Shown here: piece by piece, positions 1-11,527 of the stretch
How positions within the stretch are numbered: the stretch's first letter is position 1
Layout of the letters: each line of letters begins with the position of its first letter
Assembly (NCBI GenBank): GCA_016946835.1
Contig: JACVTC010000003.1
Location: 2,373,501 to 2,437,500, forward strand
Length of the DNA: 64,000 nt
Direction: 5' to 3'
Origin: Neocallimastix lanati (nom. inval.)
Taxonomy: Eukaryota; Neocallimastigomycota; Neocallimastigomycetes; Neocallimastigales; Neocallimastigaceae
Notes under the pieces: generated by a model
Databases searched by the model: none
What the model was told of the DNA's origin: nothing
What the model saw: the letters and a program-made list of their open reading frames with translations, nothing else
Translations under genes and position numbers: made by a program

Positions 1-1617
1 AAGACTATAAATAATGATACTCTTTCGGAAGTAAAGGAGGAAGATGATGATTATTATGGTGTTTATAGTAATCAAAGTCCAATGACTATGAATCCTAGAA
101 ATTCGAGCAGTGTACGTTTTGATGAACCAATACCAAATTCGAATTCTATGCGAAATACAATTGGTGTAAAACAATTGCCTCGTGGTGATTCATATGATAT
201 TAATTCTTACACTGATAATTTAGAAGAAACTAATTATAAATTACAGAATCAAGTAGAAAAATTAGAAGAAAGTTTAAAACAAAATGAACAACAAAATTCT
301 AAAAGAATTGTTCTTCTTGAAAATTTATTAGAACAATTGCAAGGTGAACTTTCGGAATTACAAATCATGAATCGTGATCTTGAAAATGAAAAGCGTTTAT
401 TAATAGAAGAAAAAGAATCTTCAAAAAAAATTAATGAAATGAGTGAAAAGGATACTGAAAAAATGATTTCTCAACTTTTCGAAAATAAAAATAAATTAAT
501 TGATACTGTAAATAAATTAGAAATTAAAAAGAAAGTATTAGAAAATGAATTATTAGATGCAATGAATGGTGGTTCTTTACTTCAGAATGAAATTAAAAAA
601 TGGAAGCATGAAGCAGAAGATTGCAATAAATATAAAGAATTATATGAACAGGAACTTCAAAGAGTCTCTGTATTAGAAAATTCTCTTAATTCATATCGAG
701 ATGATATTAAATCAATTAAAGCTGCTCAAATGAATTTAAAACGTCGTTCTGCTGCAAATTTGGATATTGATGATCTCGATTTTGGTTTAGGTCAAAGCCA
801 AGAACAATTAAATAATAATAAGGCTAAACTTAGTGAAGAATTAGATGAAAGTCAAAGTGAAAGTAGTCGTAGTCGAAAAATTCGTCGTCGTCGTGTTATT
901 CATCATTCCTCTCTAGGGGAAGAAGCTGATATTGAAGAAGAAGAAGAAATAGAAGAAAGTGAAACAACAGCTCATCATAGTAAAGGCAATGGTCATCATC
1001 GTCATCATCATCGTCATTCTCATTTACGTCATATTCAACCATTAACATATGATAATGAAAATGAAGTATGCTATGTCACACCGCCTAATGAAGATAGTAA
1101 TGTAGTTGTTTTACATGGAAGAATAAATAGTATAGATGAAGAAGATGAAGAGGATGCTATGAATGAAGCTGCTTCTAAAGAATTGGTTTTAAGAGATAAA
1201 CCATGTCATAAATGTGGTAAGATAAGGCTTAATCGTTTTAATCATCCAAAGAATTCCCGTCGTTCACGTTCAAGAGTAATGAGAGCCAGAGCAAAAAGAA
1301 CTGATATTAAAAAGAAGAGATATTCCGCACTTATTCCATTAAAAAGTACAGGAGAAGAAGATGAAGAAACAACAAATTCTTTAATTAGAATCAATGATAA
1401 CTCTGGTTTCATGGGAATATATAATACATGTAAACAAGCCATAGAAAAATTAGATTATTCAAAATCTGAATTAACAAAATCTCAATCTGCATGGAAATTT
1501 ATACAATTTTGGTTTGCTATGCTTTGTATATTTATTGGATGTATTGTAGTAAGTTATAGAAAGGTATTCCAAGGTACTCCACCAACGAGACCAACAAAGA
1601 AAACAATTTCAAAGTAG
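1..1617 (+). CDS. Coiled-coil, tail-anchored membrane protein, 5' partial
   Basis: The frame is open from base 1, so the gene begins outside the window; the first internal ATG at 82 is not a supported start. Numbering from that Met (511 residues), about 47-225 is a Glu/Lys/Leu/Asn heptad-like region typical of a long coiled coil. It is followed by an acidic stretch (about 280-293), a His-rich stretch (about 296-317), a Cys-x2-Cys pair (C375, C378) and a Lys/Arg-rich basic region. A single hydrophobic helix (about 474-494, FWFAMLCIFIGCIVV) lies only about 17 residues from the C-terminus. This suggests a tail-anchored protein with its coiled coil in the cytoplasm, possibly a tether or scaffold on an internal membrane. 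I do not recognise the family. There is no CaaX box or KASH-like Pro-rich terminus. The stop TAG at 1615-1617 is followed by AATAAA near 1635, a plausible poly(A) signal. Confidence 0.85.
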   Translation, partial: KTINNDTLSEVKEEDDDYYGVYSNQSPMTMNPRNSSSVRFDEPIPNSNSMRNTIGVKQLPRGDSYDINSYTDNLEETNYKLQNQVEKLEESLKQNEQQNSKRIVLLENLLEQLQGELSELQIMNRDLENEKRLLIEEKESSKKINEMSEKDTEKMISQLFENKNKLIDTVNKLEIKKKVLENELLDAMNGGSLLQNEIKKWKHEAEDCNKYKELYEQELQRVSVLENSLNSYRDDIKSIKAAQMNLKRRSAANLDIDDLDFGLGQSQEQLNNNKAKLSEELDESQSESSRSRKIRRRRVIHHSSLGEEADIEEEEEIEESETTAHHSKGNGHHRHHHRHSHLRHIQPLTYDNENEVCYVTPPNEDSNVVVLHGRINSIDEEDEEDAMNEAASKELVLRDKPCHKCGKIRLNRFNHPKNSRRSRSRVMRARAKRTDIKKKRYSALIPLKSTGEEDEETTNSLIRINDNSGFMGIYNTCKQAIEKLDYSKSELTKSQSAWKFIQFWFAMLCIFIGCIVVSYRKVFQGTPPTRPTKKTISK

Positions 1618-1667
1618 ATTTAAATAAGTATTATCAATAAATTATTCAAGTAAAATAAATTATAATA

Positions 1668-1706
<39 letters not shown>

Positions 1707-2916
1707 ATAATAAAATAATAATAATAAAAATGAATAAAAATAATATAAATAAATAAATAATAATAATAATAATAATTTTTTTTTTTTTTAAAAAAAAAAA
1801 ACATAATAGTAATAATAAATAAATAAGCAAATATTAATATTATTAATATTATTATTAGTATTAACACTAATGTTAATGTTAAAGAATATTATTAAATTAA
1901 TTAAAAATAAATATTTATGAAATAAATAATAAATATAATAAATTATCAAAAAAAATAAAGAAAATTTATAACAACAACAAAAAAAAAAGAAAAAAAAAGA
2001 AAAAACTAAAAAGTTTTAAAAAAAAAAAACAGCAATAAAAAATTATTTTATAGTCATTAATTTATTTTTCTTATTTAAAAATAAAAAATAATATTAAAAA
2101 ATAAAAAATAAAATAAATAAAAAAAAAAAAAATTTAGTAATATATGTAAAGTATATAATTTATAGTATTATACTTATCATATAGTTAAATTTATTGTTAT
2201 TAATTTAAATTAAAATTTATTATAATGAAATTTATCACAATTTCATTATAATAAATAATAAAAAATAAAAATAATAAATAAAAAATACAAAATATAAAAT
2301 CATATATTATATATAAATCAATAATAATAATATTATTATTATTATGCAATAATTATATTTAATAAAATAAATTAAAAAAAAAAAAAAAAAAAAAAAAGAA
2401 AGAAAAAGAAAAAAATTCATATATTTTAAAATATGAATAAAAATAATCGAATGAGTTAAATATTTAAAAAAAAAAAAAAAAAAAAAAGTAAAGAATAAAG
2501 GAGGAAAATCTATAAAATAATAATGAAATTTAAAACATTATTTTGAATTGATTCTTTAATCCTTTTATTTTTTATTTTTTTATATATTATTATTATTTTA
2601 TTTATTAAAAAAACATTATTGAAATCTATATTAACATATTCACTTTATATAAATATTTTTAACAGTTAATTATTTTAATTTATATATATCTATATCTATA
2701 TATATGTATATTCAATTAATAGAATAAAGACTTTTTTTTTAAAAAAAATAATTATATATATTTCTATATATATAATAAAGTTGTTTTTAAAAAAAGAGAG
2801 AGAATTGAAACTTTTTTTTATAGATTAAAATTATATTAAAAAAAAAAAAAAATATATATATATATATGTATATAATTTTTTTTTTTATACATTAAATATA
2901 TATTATTAATAATAAT
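1618..2916. other. AT-rich intergenic region
   Basis: Almost only A and T, with long poly-A runs (about 1670-1704, 2373-2398, 2466-2487), AT-dinucleotide tracts and an (AAT)n stretch. No open frame with protein-like composition is seen on either strand; the hydrophobic Tyr/Phe/Ile frame on the minus strand at 1646-1867 is a product of A/T runs. Confidence 0.8.
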
Positions 2917-2919
2917 AAT

Positions 2920-3190
2920 AAAATATTCTTGAAATCTAATAAAAAGTATATGCATATCTATACATATTAAAAGATTTAAAAATTAAAAAGGTTTATATAT
3001 CTTTAAAAAATATATATATATATATATATAAAATAATAAAATAAAATATTCTTGAAATCAATAAAAAGTATAGATTTATATAAAATGTTTAAAGATTAAA
3101 AAGATTTATATAACTTTAAAATATATATATAAAAAAAAAATATTATCTAAATTTTTTTTAAAAATGTATAAAATAATAACAAAATATTCT
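2920..3190 (+). repeat. Tandem copies of a short dispersed repeat
   Basis: The phrase AAATATTCTTGAAATC begins at about 2921 and again at about 3043. Each copy is followed by AATAAAAAGTATA and then AGATT-AAAA-AGGTTTATATA-type sequence; a third, weaker start is at about 3182 (AAATATTCTTTAAA). The spacing is about 123 bp. An inverted relative is at 57840-58060. There is no coding content; it is a short non-coding dispersed repeat of unknown origin. Confidence 0.6.
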
Positions 3191-3379
3191 TTAAAATATT
3201 GGTTAAAAAATTTTTAATATTAATACAAAGAATATATATTTTTTTTTTAACATGTTTATTTGTTTTACATTTTCAATAATGTATTTATATATAAGATTAT
3301 ATGCCTCTATTCATTAAAGTCTCGTTGGGGAAAAAGGCAACATATCAGTTTAAAATAATTATATAATTTTTTAGATTTT

Positions 3380-3410
<31 letters not shown>

Positions 3411-3536
3411 GAATAAAATTATTATTATTGTTATTTATAATATTTTTGATATATGTTCTTAAAACGTTTAGTATTATGATTAAATTTATACAAATAAAAA
3501 AAAATGTATTAACTAATTTACATAAATAAATTAAAA

Positions 3537-3575
<39 letters not shown>

Positions 3576-4013
3576 AAAATATTGAAGAAAAAATATTAAT
3601 CGTTTGACAATAAAAATTCGAAATACTGTTGAAAACAAACTGTCATTGTATTTATATAAATATAACTGAACATCTTATAATATTTTTAATATATTTATGG
3701 TTTTATTCATTGAATTTAATGAATAAAATTAAAAAATTACTTATTAAATATTAAAAATTAATAATAGAAATCTGGTATTTCAGGATATCCAGTAAAATAT
3801 ATAAAATAACCTTCTAAAAAATCATACCTCCGAGGTGTGACCAACCAGGTAGAAGCAAACACCATTTTTTTTTTTTTTAGTTTTATATGATGATGACAAT
3901 AACAAAATTGTCAATAAAGTTATGAATAAATGTAGAGAACACAAAAATTGCCTACTTTATAAAAAATATAATTATGAATTTTATTTAGGGAAGAAAATTT
4001 TAAATGCTTATTT

Positions 4014-4053
<40 letters not shown>

Positions 4054-4826
4054 AAAAAAGAGGTATTGAAAAAAAAAATTTTATAAATGATGAAGAAACA
4101 TATCAACTCAACTCATAGATCATAATAATCATCCTTTAAATAGTTATGATGGGCGATGAGATAAGATTTATTTAGATATTTTTACAGGTATCTTTATGGT
4201 CTCCAATCGCCACACTATATAAAAAAAAAAAAAAAAAAGCATTAATATCTATACAAAAATAGAAATGTCTCTCTGATATGTAACTCTAACGACAAAAATT
4301 TTATTTAAAAAAATAGATGATGATAATATTGATAATGTAATCTGGAAATATAGACGATATGTAGAAAGTCGATGACCAAAATGGGTTAGTTTCAAAAAGA
4401 AATAATGTAGATTGTAATAATAATTTATAAATTGTAAACCATAGGAAAAGTTAAAATTGATGCCACTAATTTTTTATAGATTTTTTTTTTTTTTTTTTTA
4501 TTGATGATAAATATATCTTTATAATATATAGTGCAGAAAATGAGATTAACAGCGGAAATGAAATTATCATTAGAAAATGAATGGAATTTCAGTCGAGTCT
4601 GTTAATTATAGTATTCGATGCAGTAAAAATGATGCTCAAATTAATTTTAATAATAACTATAAAAAAAAAAAATTTAAATTGAAAATTTAAAAATTTAGAT
4701 AGTCATATAAAAATTTTAATATGGACACTGTTGGAAAAAGATTTAATTGCAAGAAATAGTTTCTACTTAGATTATAGAATAATGTGTAGTTAACGTAGGT
4801 TTGATTTATTTTATGGTAAATAGAAC
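3191..4826. other. Intergenic, with unrecognised decayed coding-like patches
   Basis: Between poly-A/T runs there are patches of higher complexity (about 3300-3350, 3600-3850, 3885-4010, 4080-4220, 4320-4480, 4530-4790) with codon-like composition but frequent stops in every frame. An example is an open stretch reading about 40 residues on + at 3888-4015. No family motif could be recognised. They look like old gene or transposon debris. Confidence 0.4.

Positions 4827-4880
<54 letters not shown>
4827..4880. repeat. (AAT)n microsatellite, about 18 units
   Basis: Uninterrupted AAT/ATA triplets directly abut the truncated end of the reverse transcriptase of the minus-strand Copia remnant, so they may mark its breakpoint. 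Confidence 0.9.
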
Positions 4881-4881
<1 letters not shown>

Positions 4882-4914
4882 TAATTAAGCATCTTTGTTT
4901 TATTTATCTTTTTT

Positions 4915-5660
4915 TTTGATGATCTTGTTGATGTAATCTATTTGATTTATTTTGTATCCATCTTTAGTTTTATAAAAATTGATACCGATTATTTTATTTG
5001 TATTTGATTCTTTTGAAATCTTATATTTACCTTTTAATTTATTAATAACATAATTTATTTCATTGTCCTTTCCCGTTATTAAAATGTCATCAACATATAA
5101 TGTTAATAAACAAATTAATTTATTATTTTTATCATGTTTATCAAAAAGATATTTATCTGTATTGTATATTTTAAAACCAATACTAATGAGAAAATGTGAT
5201 ATTTCTTTATATCACATTCTACTAGTTTGTTTTAAACCATATAGTGCCTTCTGTAATAGCCAATATTTATTTTTATTATAGTTTTTATCATCTAAAGGTC
5301 TATAGGTATTTTCAGATATATTTTTTCTTTTTAATCTGCATTTAAGTATGAAGCTTTTATATCTAATTGTTTAAGGTTCCATTCATTTAGAGAGGTTATA
5401 GCGACTGTTAATCTGAGACTGCCGGCTTATATTGTTGGTGAATATGTTTCAATAAAATCTTGCCTAGGTATTTGTTGGAAACCACGAGTGACGAGCATTG
5501 CCTTTTTTTTGTTATTATCCTATTCAGTGAATACACATTTAGTAACTATTATGTGTACATTTTTTTGGAATTTTATTAACTATTTCCATTACATTGTTGT
5601 TATACATGTTTGAAAGTTCTTCTTTGATGGCTAATTTCCATTCATTGCTGTCTTCTGATT
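4915..5660 (-). pseudogene. Copia reverse transcriptase fragment (element 1)
   Basis: Minus-strand translation gives, in order, a TYSPTI-like block, LKQLDIKASYLNA (with the catalytic Asp kept) near 5370-5330, KALYGLKQTS near 5260-5225, and LYVDDILITGKD with the YVDD active site near 5105-5070. A continuation of about 50 residues follows, reading KIIGINFYKTKDGYKI. Defects: in-frame stops (one where the family usually has Trp, just after the ALYGLKQ block), frameshifts, and complete absence of RNase H. It is a Copia pol remnant with no function. Confidence 0.88.
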
Positions 5661-6013
5661 TGATGGCTTGTTCGCTTGTTCGTATGTATTTGGAACGTTT
5701 GTAATAATGTTCATAACTTTGTATCGTTTGTTATATTTATTTTTAAATTTTTCTTTTCTTAAATTTAATGGTTCGTTATCTGAATCATTATTATATTCAC
5801 TTTCTTCTTCGAGAGATCTTTTATTATTTAAATTATTTTTATTGTTATCTTTATTGTTTAAATTATTATTATTTAGGTTATTATTGTCAATTAAACTATT
5901 TTTATTTAAGTTAGTATTTATGTGTTGATTATTATTAAAAAGAATTATTATTTATATCGCTAATATTGTTTGAATTATTATTATTATTATTTAAATTATT
6001 ATTATTATTTAAA

Positions 6014-6445
<432 letters not shown>

Positions 6446-6556
6446 AATATCACTGGAATTATTACTTTCCCTTTCAATTAATAAATCCTTGAAATCTATA
6501 ATAGAGTCAATATATATTTATTGCAAAAGAAAGTAGTATTAATAGTACCAGGCATG

Positions 6557-6795
6557 TCATCCAAAGAAATATACGTCTCTGGCAGTAATAATAGAATTAG
6601 TAGAAACCACTAAAATTTTATAACCAAGAGAATCACCTGTATAACCAAGGAAAATACCAGGTTTGGAATTATTTTCAAATTTGTTGGATTTATGATTATT
6701 ATAAAAGAAGGCTTTTACAACCAAAAATTTTAAGATGTGCAATATTAACAGGTTTTTACTAATGAGTTTTTTTAATTTATTAATATACAAAATTT
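6557..6795 (-). pseudogene. Copia integrase C-terminal fragment (element 1)
   Basis: The minus-strand translation contains HILKF-x-VVKAFFYNN, then SKPGIFLGYTGDSLGYKI and a SIITARDVYF ending. These match the end of Copia integrases (HLRVFGCKA..., GIFLGY...GY, ...ARDV-F). One frameshift lies before the VVKAFF block. The fragment is cut off from the catalytic core by the 6795-8460 interruption. Confidence 0.85.
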
Positions 6796-6990
6796 ATAAA
6801 AAAAGATTATTTTAGAATAAAAAAAAAATTAAACTGATATGATAATTATTCAAATATATAAACTTATTTTTATTTTATTTTATTTTTTAAAAAAATAATA
6901 TATATATTAGTTCGATTTGAAAAATTTATTTATTCATTCATTCATTCATTCACATTTATATACTTATTTTTTACATGTATTTTTTAAAAT

Positions 6991-7034
<44 letters not shown>

Positions 7035-8460
7035 TTTTTGTTGTTTACGTTGAAACAACAATTGAAACATGAGTCAATATTTTAGGATCAACTTATTATG
7101 GTGTATCATAGTGTGATAATAGTACTATAGTTAATATTATAGGCTTATATTTTAATTATTTTAAACAATTCAAAATGATTAAAGTGAATATAAGAAATAA
7201 TAGTGTTGATAGTAGTAATAAAAAAAAATAAAAGATTATCTTAGTCAAGGGACAAATTCCTTAGAAAAATAAAAAAAAAAAAAAGAACAAAGTCAATATA
7301 TTGATAAAATTTTTTTTATTATAAATTGAAAAAAAAAAAAAAAAATCAAAGAACAATGTATTCCATTAACAAGTGCTAATCCAGCTTTTAATTCTATATC
7401 ATAAGTTATTAACTATTGAAGTTGAAGGTTAAGCTAATATTAGAAACGCTACAAGAGGAATTAGTAATGCCAGTGATTCAAATATTAAAAATGTTTCCTG
7501 AAGGTTTCAACTATTACGGTGTAGTTAATCATTGTTAAGGGTTGTACAGTTATATGTGATGTTTTGATGTCAACTTCAGAAGAAAATCTGAATTTTTTAA
7601 TCAATTCAGATGGATGACAGTTCTCTTACTAGTTCTGATAATGAAGTATTTACTATTTACTATTTAAAATACTTACACAAAGGAAAAATTTCTGACACTA
7701 TTGAAGTAGCCAATTTCGTTAACAATATAGTGATAGTGAAAGTTTTCAAGTCATGTAGATTCAGGAGTATAATCATTGGAAATAGCAGTAACTATGTATA
7801 GAATCTTAGTCTAACAGTGATGAAGGCTAATGGTTCATATGCATGTTGATCATTTTGCATATAAAGAATATTCAGATATGAAAGAATATTCACATTTTAG
7901 GTTAAGATGATTATAATTATAAACAATAATAAATATGAAGAAGAAGTTAAGAAAAAAAAAATGTCAGTAAAGACAATAAATCAAATATTTTTAAATTTAT
8001 TGTCTTTACTGACATATTTTTTTTTCTTGAGATATTAATGGTAGAACAGTTGATTTAAAATTTAAAATTGCTGAGAATGGTCAAACGGTCATTTAATTAT
8101 TAAATGATCAAAAATATTCAAGAGGATTATAATAGAGAAAATGAATGATAGTGTATCGTGTAGATACTTCTCAAGAAATTGTAGTACCGAAATCTTTACC
8201 AAAAGATTTACCTTTCCCTGTAGGTCATAATGGTTGTAACGGGTTATATATTGATGACTGTTGATAAAGAAGAATCATACATGCGAAGTTATTCTATATG
8301 ATGAATTAAACACTCCAGTAGGGAAAAATTTATTCTGGTTCAAGGTAACACAGATTATTCATTCCCACTAAAGTATAATTTACCATTATAACTAATTAAG
8401 TTAAGTGTATTAGATTAGGATAATTATATTTCTCTTGATTTAAAAAAAAAAAAAAATAAA
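6795..8460. other. Insertion of about 1.66 kb within the Copia integrase
   Basis: Copia homology stops near 6795 and resumes near 8460. The segment between them holds a poly-T run (about 6991-7033), several coding-like patches readable mainly on + with many stops (for example an open frame at 7610-7801, and patches near 8035-8100 and 8155-8400), and a long hairpin (7950-8029). No transposase, LTR or known domain was recognised. It may be a decayed second element or captured gene debris. Confidence 0.5.
7950..8029. repeat. Long inverted repeat (hairpin)
   Basis: A perfect 20-bp arm ATGTCAGTAAAGACAATAAA (7961-7980) is mirrored at 7996-8015 across a 15-bp loop. The match extends outward through an A9/T9 run and CT/AG with one extra base, giving about 31 paired bases. 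Confidence 0.9.
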
Positions 8461-9410
8461 TAATCTGACAACATGGTCTTCGGAATTACTATCAAAATAT
8501 TATTTTTATTATTAATGCCAAAATTTTCTAAATAGGTAGTTAAAGTTTTGTTGATATACTCAGTACCATTGTCAGATTTGAAATTTTTATAATTTTATAT
8601 GAAGTAGTATTGGAAATAAACTTATGAAATTTAATAAATATGTTAGGAACATTAGATTTATTCTTGATAAGGTAGACCCAAATTTTTCTAGAGAAATCAT
8701 CAAGAAAAGTAACATAATAATTGAAATCATTATATGATGTTTCCAATTTTCCAACTACATCAAAATGAACTAGTTTCATAGGCTTTGAAGCATTATTAGG
8801 GGAAGAGTAAAATGGTTTTCTCTTTAATTTAGTGATTTTGTATTGGCGACAATTTTTATCATTATGATGTTTAGTATGCTCAATGACAAAATCTTTGATA
8901 TCATTATTATAAAAGTGTCCCAAAACGAGCATGCCACAAGTTAGTATCAGTGCTGAGAACATAATTCTTAGAAATAGTATTATTTGAAGGTATTGTATCA
9001 AACACGAATAAATTTTCATCATTCGCAAAAATATTTGCAATTCACTTATTATTTTTGTATATTTGTAAACGGTCTTTGTTATTTATGCGTTTCATTATAA
9101 TAGTGCATCCATTTTTTAATATTGAATGAGTGGAAATTAGATTGTTTTGAATATTTGAAGCGTAATAAAACATTTGATAAATATAAAATCTTTATTTTTA
9201 AATTTACCATTGTAATAACCTACATTTTCGACCTTGTCTAAATCACCATTTGGATAAATGATATTTTTATTATTTACTTTATTTAAATTGTTTAAATTAT
9301 TAATGTTATTAGTTAAATTTATACCAGTACCACTATCAATAATCCAATGTGTGGAATTATTATTATTATTTATTGTTGCATAATTACAATTTTGAATTAC
9401 TGAAATATAT
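8455..9410 (-). pseudogene. Copia protease and integrase core (element 1)
   Basis: On the minus strand: WIIDSGTG at about 9345-9320 is the aspartic protease active site. The GAG-pre-integrase zinc region is near 9000-8820, with the His-x-Arg-x-Gly-His type start split by a frameshift, and a Cys...Tyr where Cys-x2-Cys is usual. The integrase core follows: LVHFDVVG (first catalytic Asp), YVTFLDDFSRKIWVY, and SDNGTEYIN (second Asp) near 8585-8555, frameshifted. The third acidic residue lies beyond the insertion breakpoint and is lost. The zinc site and frame are broken, so it is inactive. Confidence 0.88.
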
Positions 9411-9599
9411 CCTGTAAAATCAATGTATACTTCATCTTCATTTTCATTATTATTTTCAAAAAAAAAATTATTGTTATCATTATTAGATTTATCATTGTTG
9501 TTATTAATAATATTTCCAGAGTGATAATTATTTTTTGCTATTATATCTTTTATAATAATAATTTATTTTTATTATTATTATTTTTTATAATTTTTATCA

Positions 9600-10534
9600 T
9601 TATCATCTGATTGATTATTTTTTCTAATTAAAAGATTATATTTACAATGATCAGTAGAGTGACCTTTTAGTTTTGCATATATGACAATAATATTCGTTAC
9701 GAATTTTATTAGAATTATTATAATTTTTTTATTATTATTTGGTTTATTTCTATTTATACTATTGACATTTGAATCGTTTACAACAGTAGTTTTTGAGCTT
9801 AAAATTTCGGCTTTTTCAAAAAAGTTATGCCTTTTGTTTAATTCTTTAATAAGATCATCGAAAGTTTTATAACTATAAATTGGTGGTGAATTTATACCAA
9901 TTCTATCTAATTCATTTACTGCAAATAAAAGTTTAGTTTCCTCATCAAAAGGAATTCTTTTTAGTTTAATTCAAATTTAAGTTGTTTCGAAAAGATTGTT
10001 TAATTCATTAATATATTGAATATAGTCATTGTTTATTAACTTAAGATTAATAATTTTATATTCAAGAATATTTAATAGTGCTTGGCCAGATTGATAGAAA
10101 CGGTTTTTTAATCTATCAATCATACTATAAGCAGTTTTACATCCTCATAAATATTCTTGATATGATTTTTCTAAACTATTTATTATGATAGATTGAAAAG
10201 CATTGTCCAATTTTATTTGACCTCTGTTCATATATGAATATTGGATTTCTTTTTCATTATAAATATCAAAATCATTGACAATGAGATATCTCTTTAAAGG
10301 CTCATACCACTCTAAGAAATTTTCTTTATTTAATATGAAATCTTTAATTTCAAAAACAGATTTATTTAAATTTCCATAATATTTATTTATGATAATCCTT
10401 TTATCATTATATTCATAATCTTCATATGAGGAAATCGATTCATTGTCCTTATTATCAGTTGGATTCGATGAACTCGAACTCTCTTCAATATGATTATTAT
10501 TGTTATTCTTTCTTTTAGCCATTCTTTGAAACAT
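9600..10534 (-). pseudogene. Copia gag with zinc knuckle (element 1)
   Basis: The ATG at 10534 opens a 129-residue frame (basic/Asn-rich start, acidic Ser-rich segment, then a gag core with FLEWYEPLKRYLI). It is stopped near 10147. Homology continues in shifted frames: DRLKNRFYQSGQALLNILEY near 10110-10055, KRIPFDEETKLLFAVNELDR near 9960-9905, and FDDLIKELNKRHNFF near 9865-9815. A CCHC zinc knuckle (CHIC...GHSTDHCKYN) near 9680-9630 needs a one-base frame correction between its second Cys and its His. It is a retrotransposon capsid protein, pseudogenised. Confidence 0.85.
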
Positions 10535-10640
10535 TAATATAAAAAAATAATTAATTATATTGTAAAAGTCATTAAAATCATTAAAACGTTTTAAAAATTA
10601 AAATTAATAATAGGTCTCTTGATATATGAAACTCATAATC

Positions 10641-10895
10641 TGTTAAGGAGTCAGTATAAGATATATGATGTGTACACAACAAAATGTATTACTATTCATA
10701 TTATTCAATTAAATTTTATTTATTATTTATATATTAATATGATTTAATAAAGTATTTAAAAGACTCAAAATATTAATTTCATAAAAAAAATTTTTCTTTT
10801 TATATTTTACATACAAATTATTACTTAATTAAATATTATAAATATTTATAATACTTTAATATACAAAAGTTTAAATATTATGTTGAACTTTAACA
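10641..10895 (-). repeat. Putative 5' LTR of Copia element 1
   Basis: Read on minus, the segment starts TGTTAAAGTT and ends CTCCTTAACA (inverted ends TGTTAA/TTAACA, 255 bp). It sits just upstream of gag and is close in size to the 267-bp LTR of element 2. Downstream on minus comes a possible primer-binding region (about 10640-10612). There is no second LTR to compare because the 3' end is lost. Confidence 0.6.
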
Positions 10896-10915
10896 ATATA
10901 TAATAATAATAATAA

Positions 10916-10946
<31 letters not shown>

Positions 10947-11037
10947 TAATTATTAATAATTTACATATATTACAATCAAAATCTTCAAAAAATTTTTAGA
11001 AAACAACAACATTAAATTATTATATAAATAATTGATA

Positions 11038-11068
<31 letters not shown>

Positions 11069-11083
11069 TTATTAATAATAATA

Positions 11084-11215
11084 CAAAACCAGGTATTTTC
11101 TTAGGATATTCATCAAATTCTTCTGGTTATCGTGTCCTCGCCATTACCTCAAAATCAATAATTATAGTTTCATGATGCATACTTCCATGAAAGTACACTA
11201 GGCTCACTTGGCACA
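11084..11215 (+). pseudogene. Copia integrase C-terminal fragment (element 2)
   Basis: The plus-strand reading KPGIFLGYSSNSSGYRV, followed by LAITSKSIII, is the same integrase C-terminal block as at 6557-6795 of element 1, in the opposite orientation. It breaks off into stops after about 30 residues and then a (TTTTA)n tract. Confidence 0.85.
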
Positions 11216-11217
11216 TC

Positions 11218-11335
11218 TTTTTTTTTTTTTTTATTTTTTTTTATTTTATTTTATTTTATTTTTATTTTTTTTATTTTATTTTATTTTATTTTTTATTTTT
11301 TTTATTTTTTATTTTTTTTTTTTCATTCCTCAAAT
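11218..11335. repeat. (TTTTA)n-like pyrimidine-rich tract
   Basis: Degenerate TTTTA/TTTTTTTA units over about 115 bp. Just downstream lies a run of G (about 11355-11363), very unusual in this AT-rich DNA. Confidence 0.8.
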
Positions 11336-11527
11336 CCTTTAGATAAATAAATTGAGGGGGGGGGGTAGGCGGAACAGCACTTACAACATCAATTTAGTCA
11401 ATCTATTTATCATAATGAATTTGAAATGAATGAAAACAAACAAAATAAAAATAATCTTGAAGATAATATAGATTTGATGGATGAATACAATAATGAAAAC
11501 ATGTTAGACAATAATTCAGAAAACAAA

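Noticed and set aside
1646-1867. 73-residue Ile/Phe/Tyr frame on minus
   Set aside because: Product of AT homopolymers directly after the first gene.
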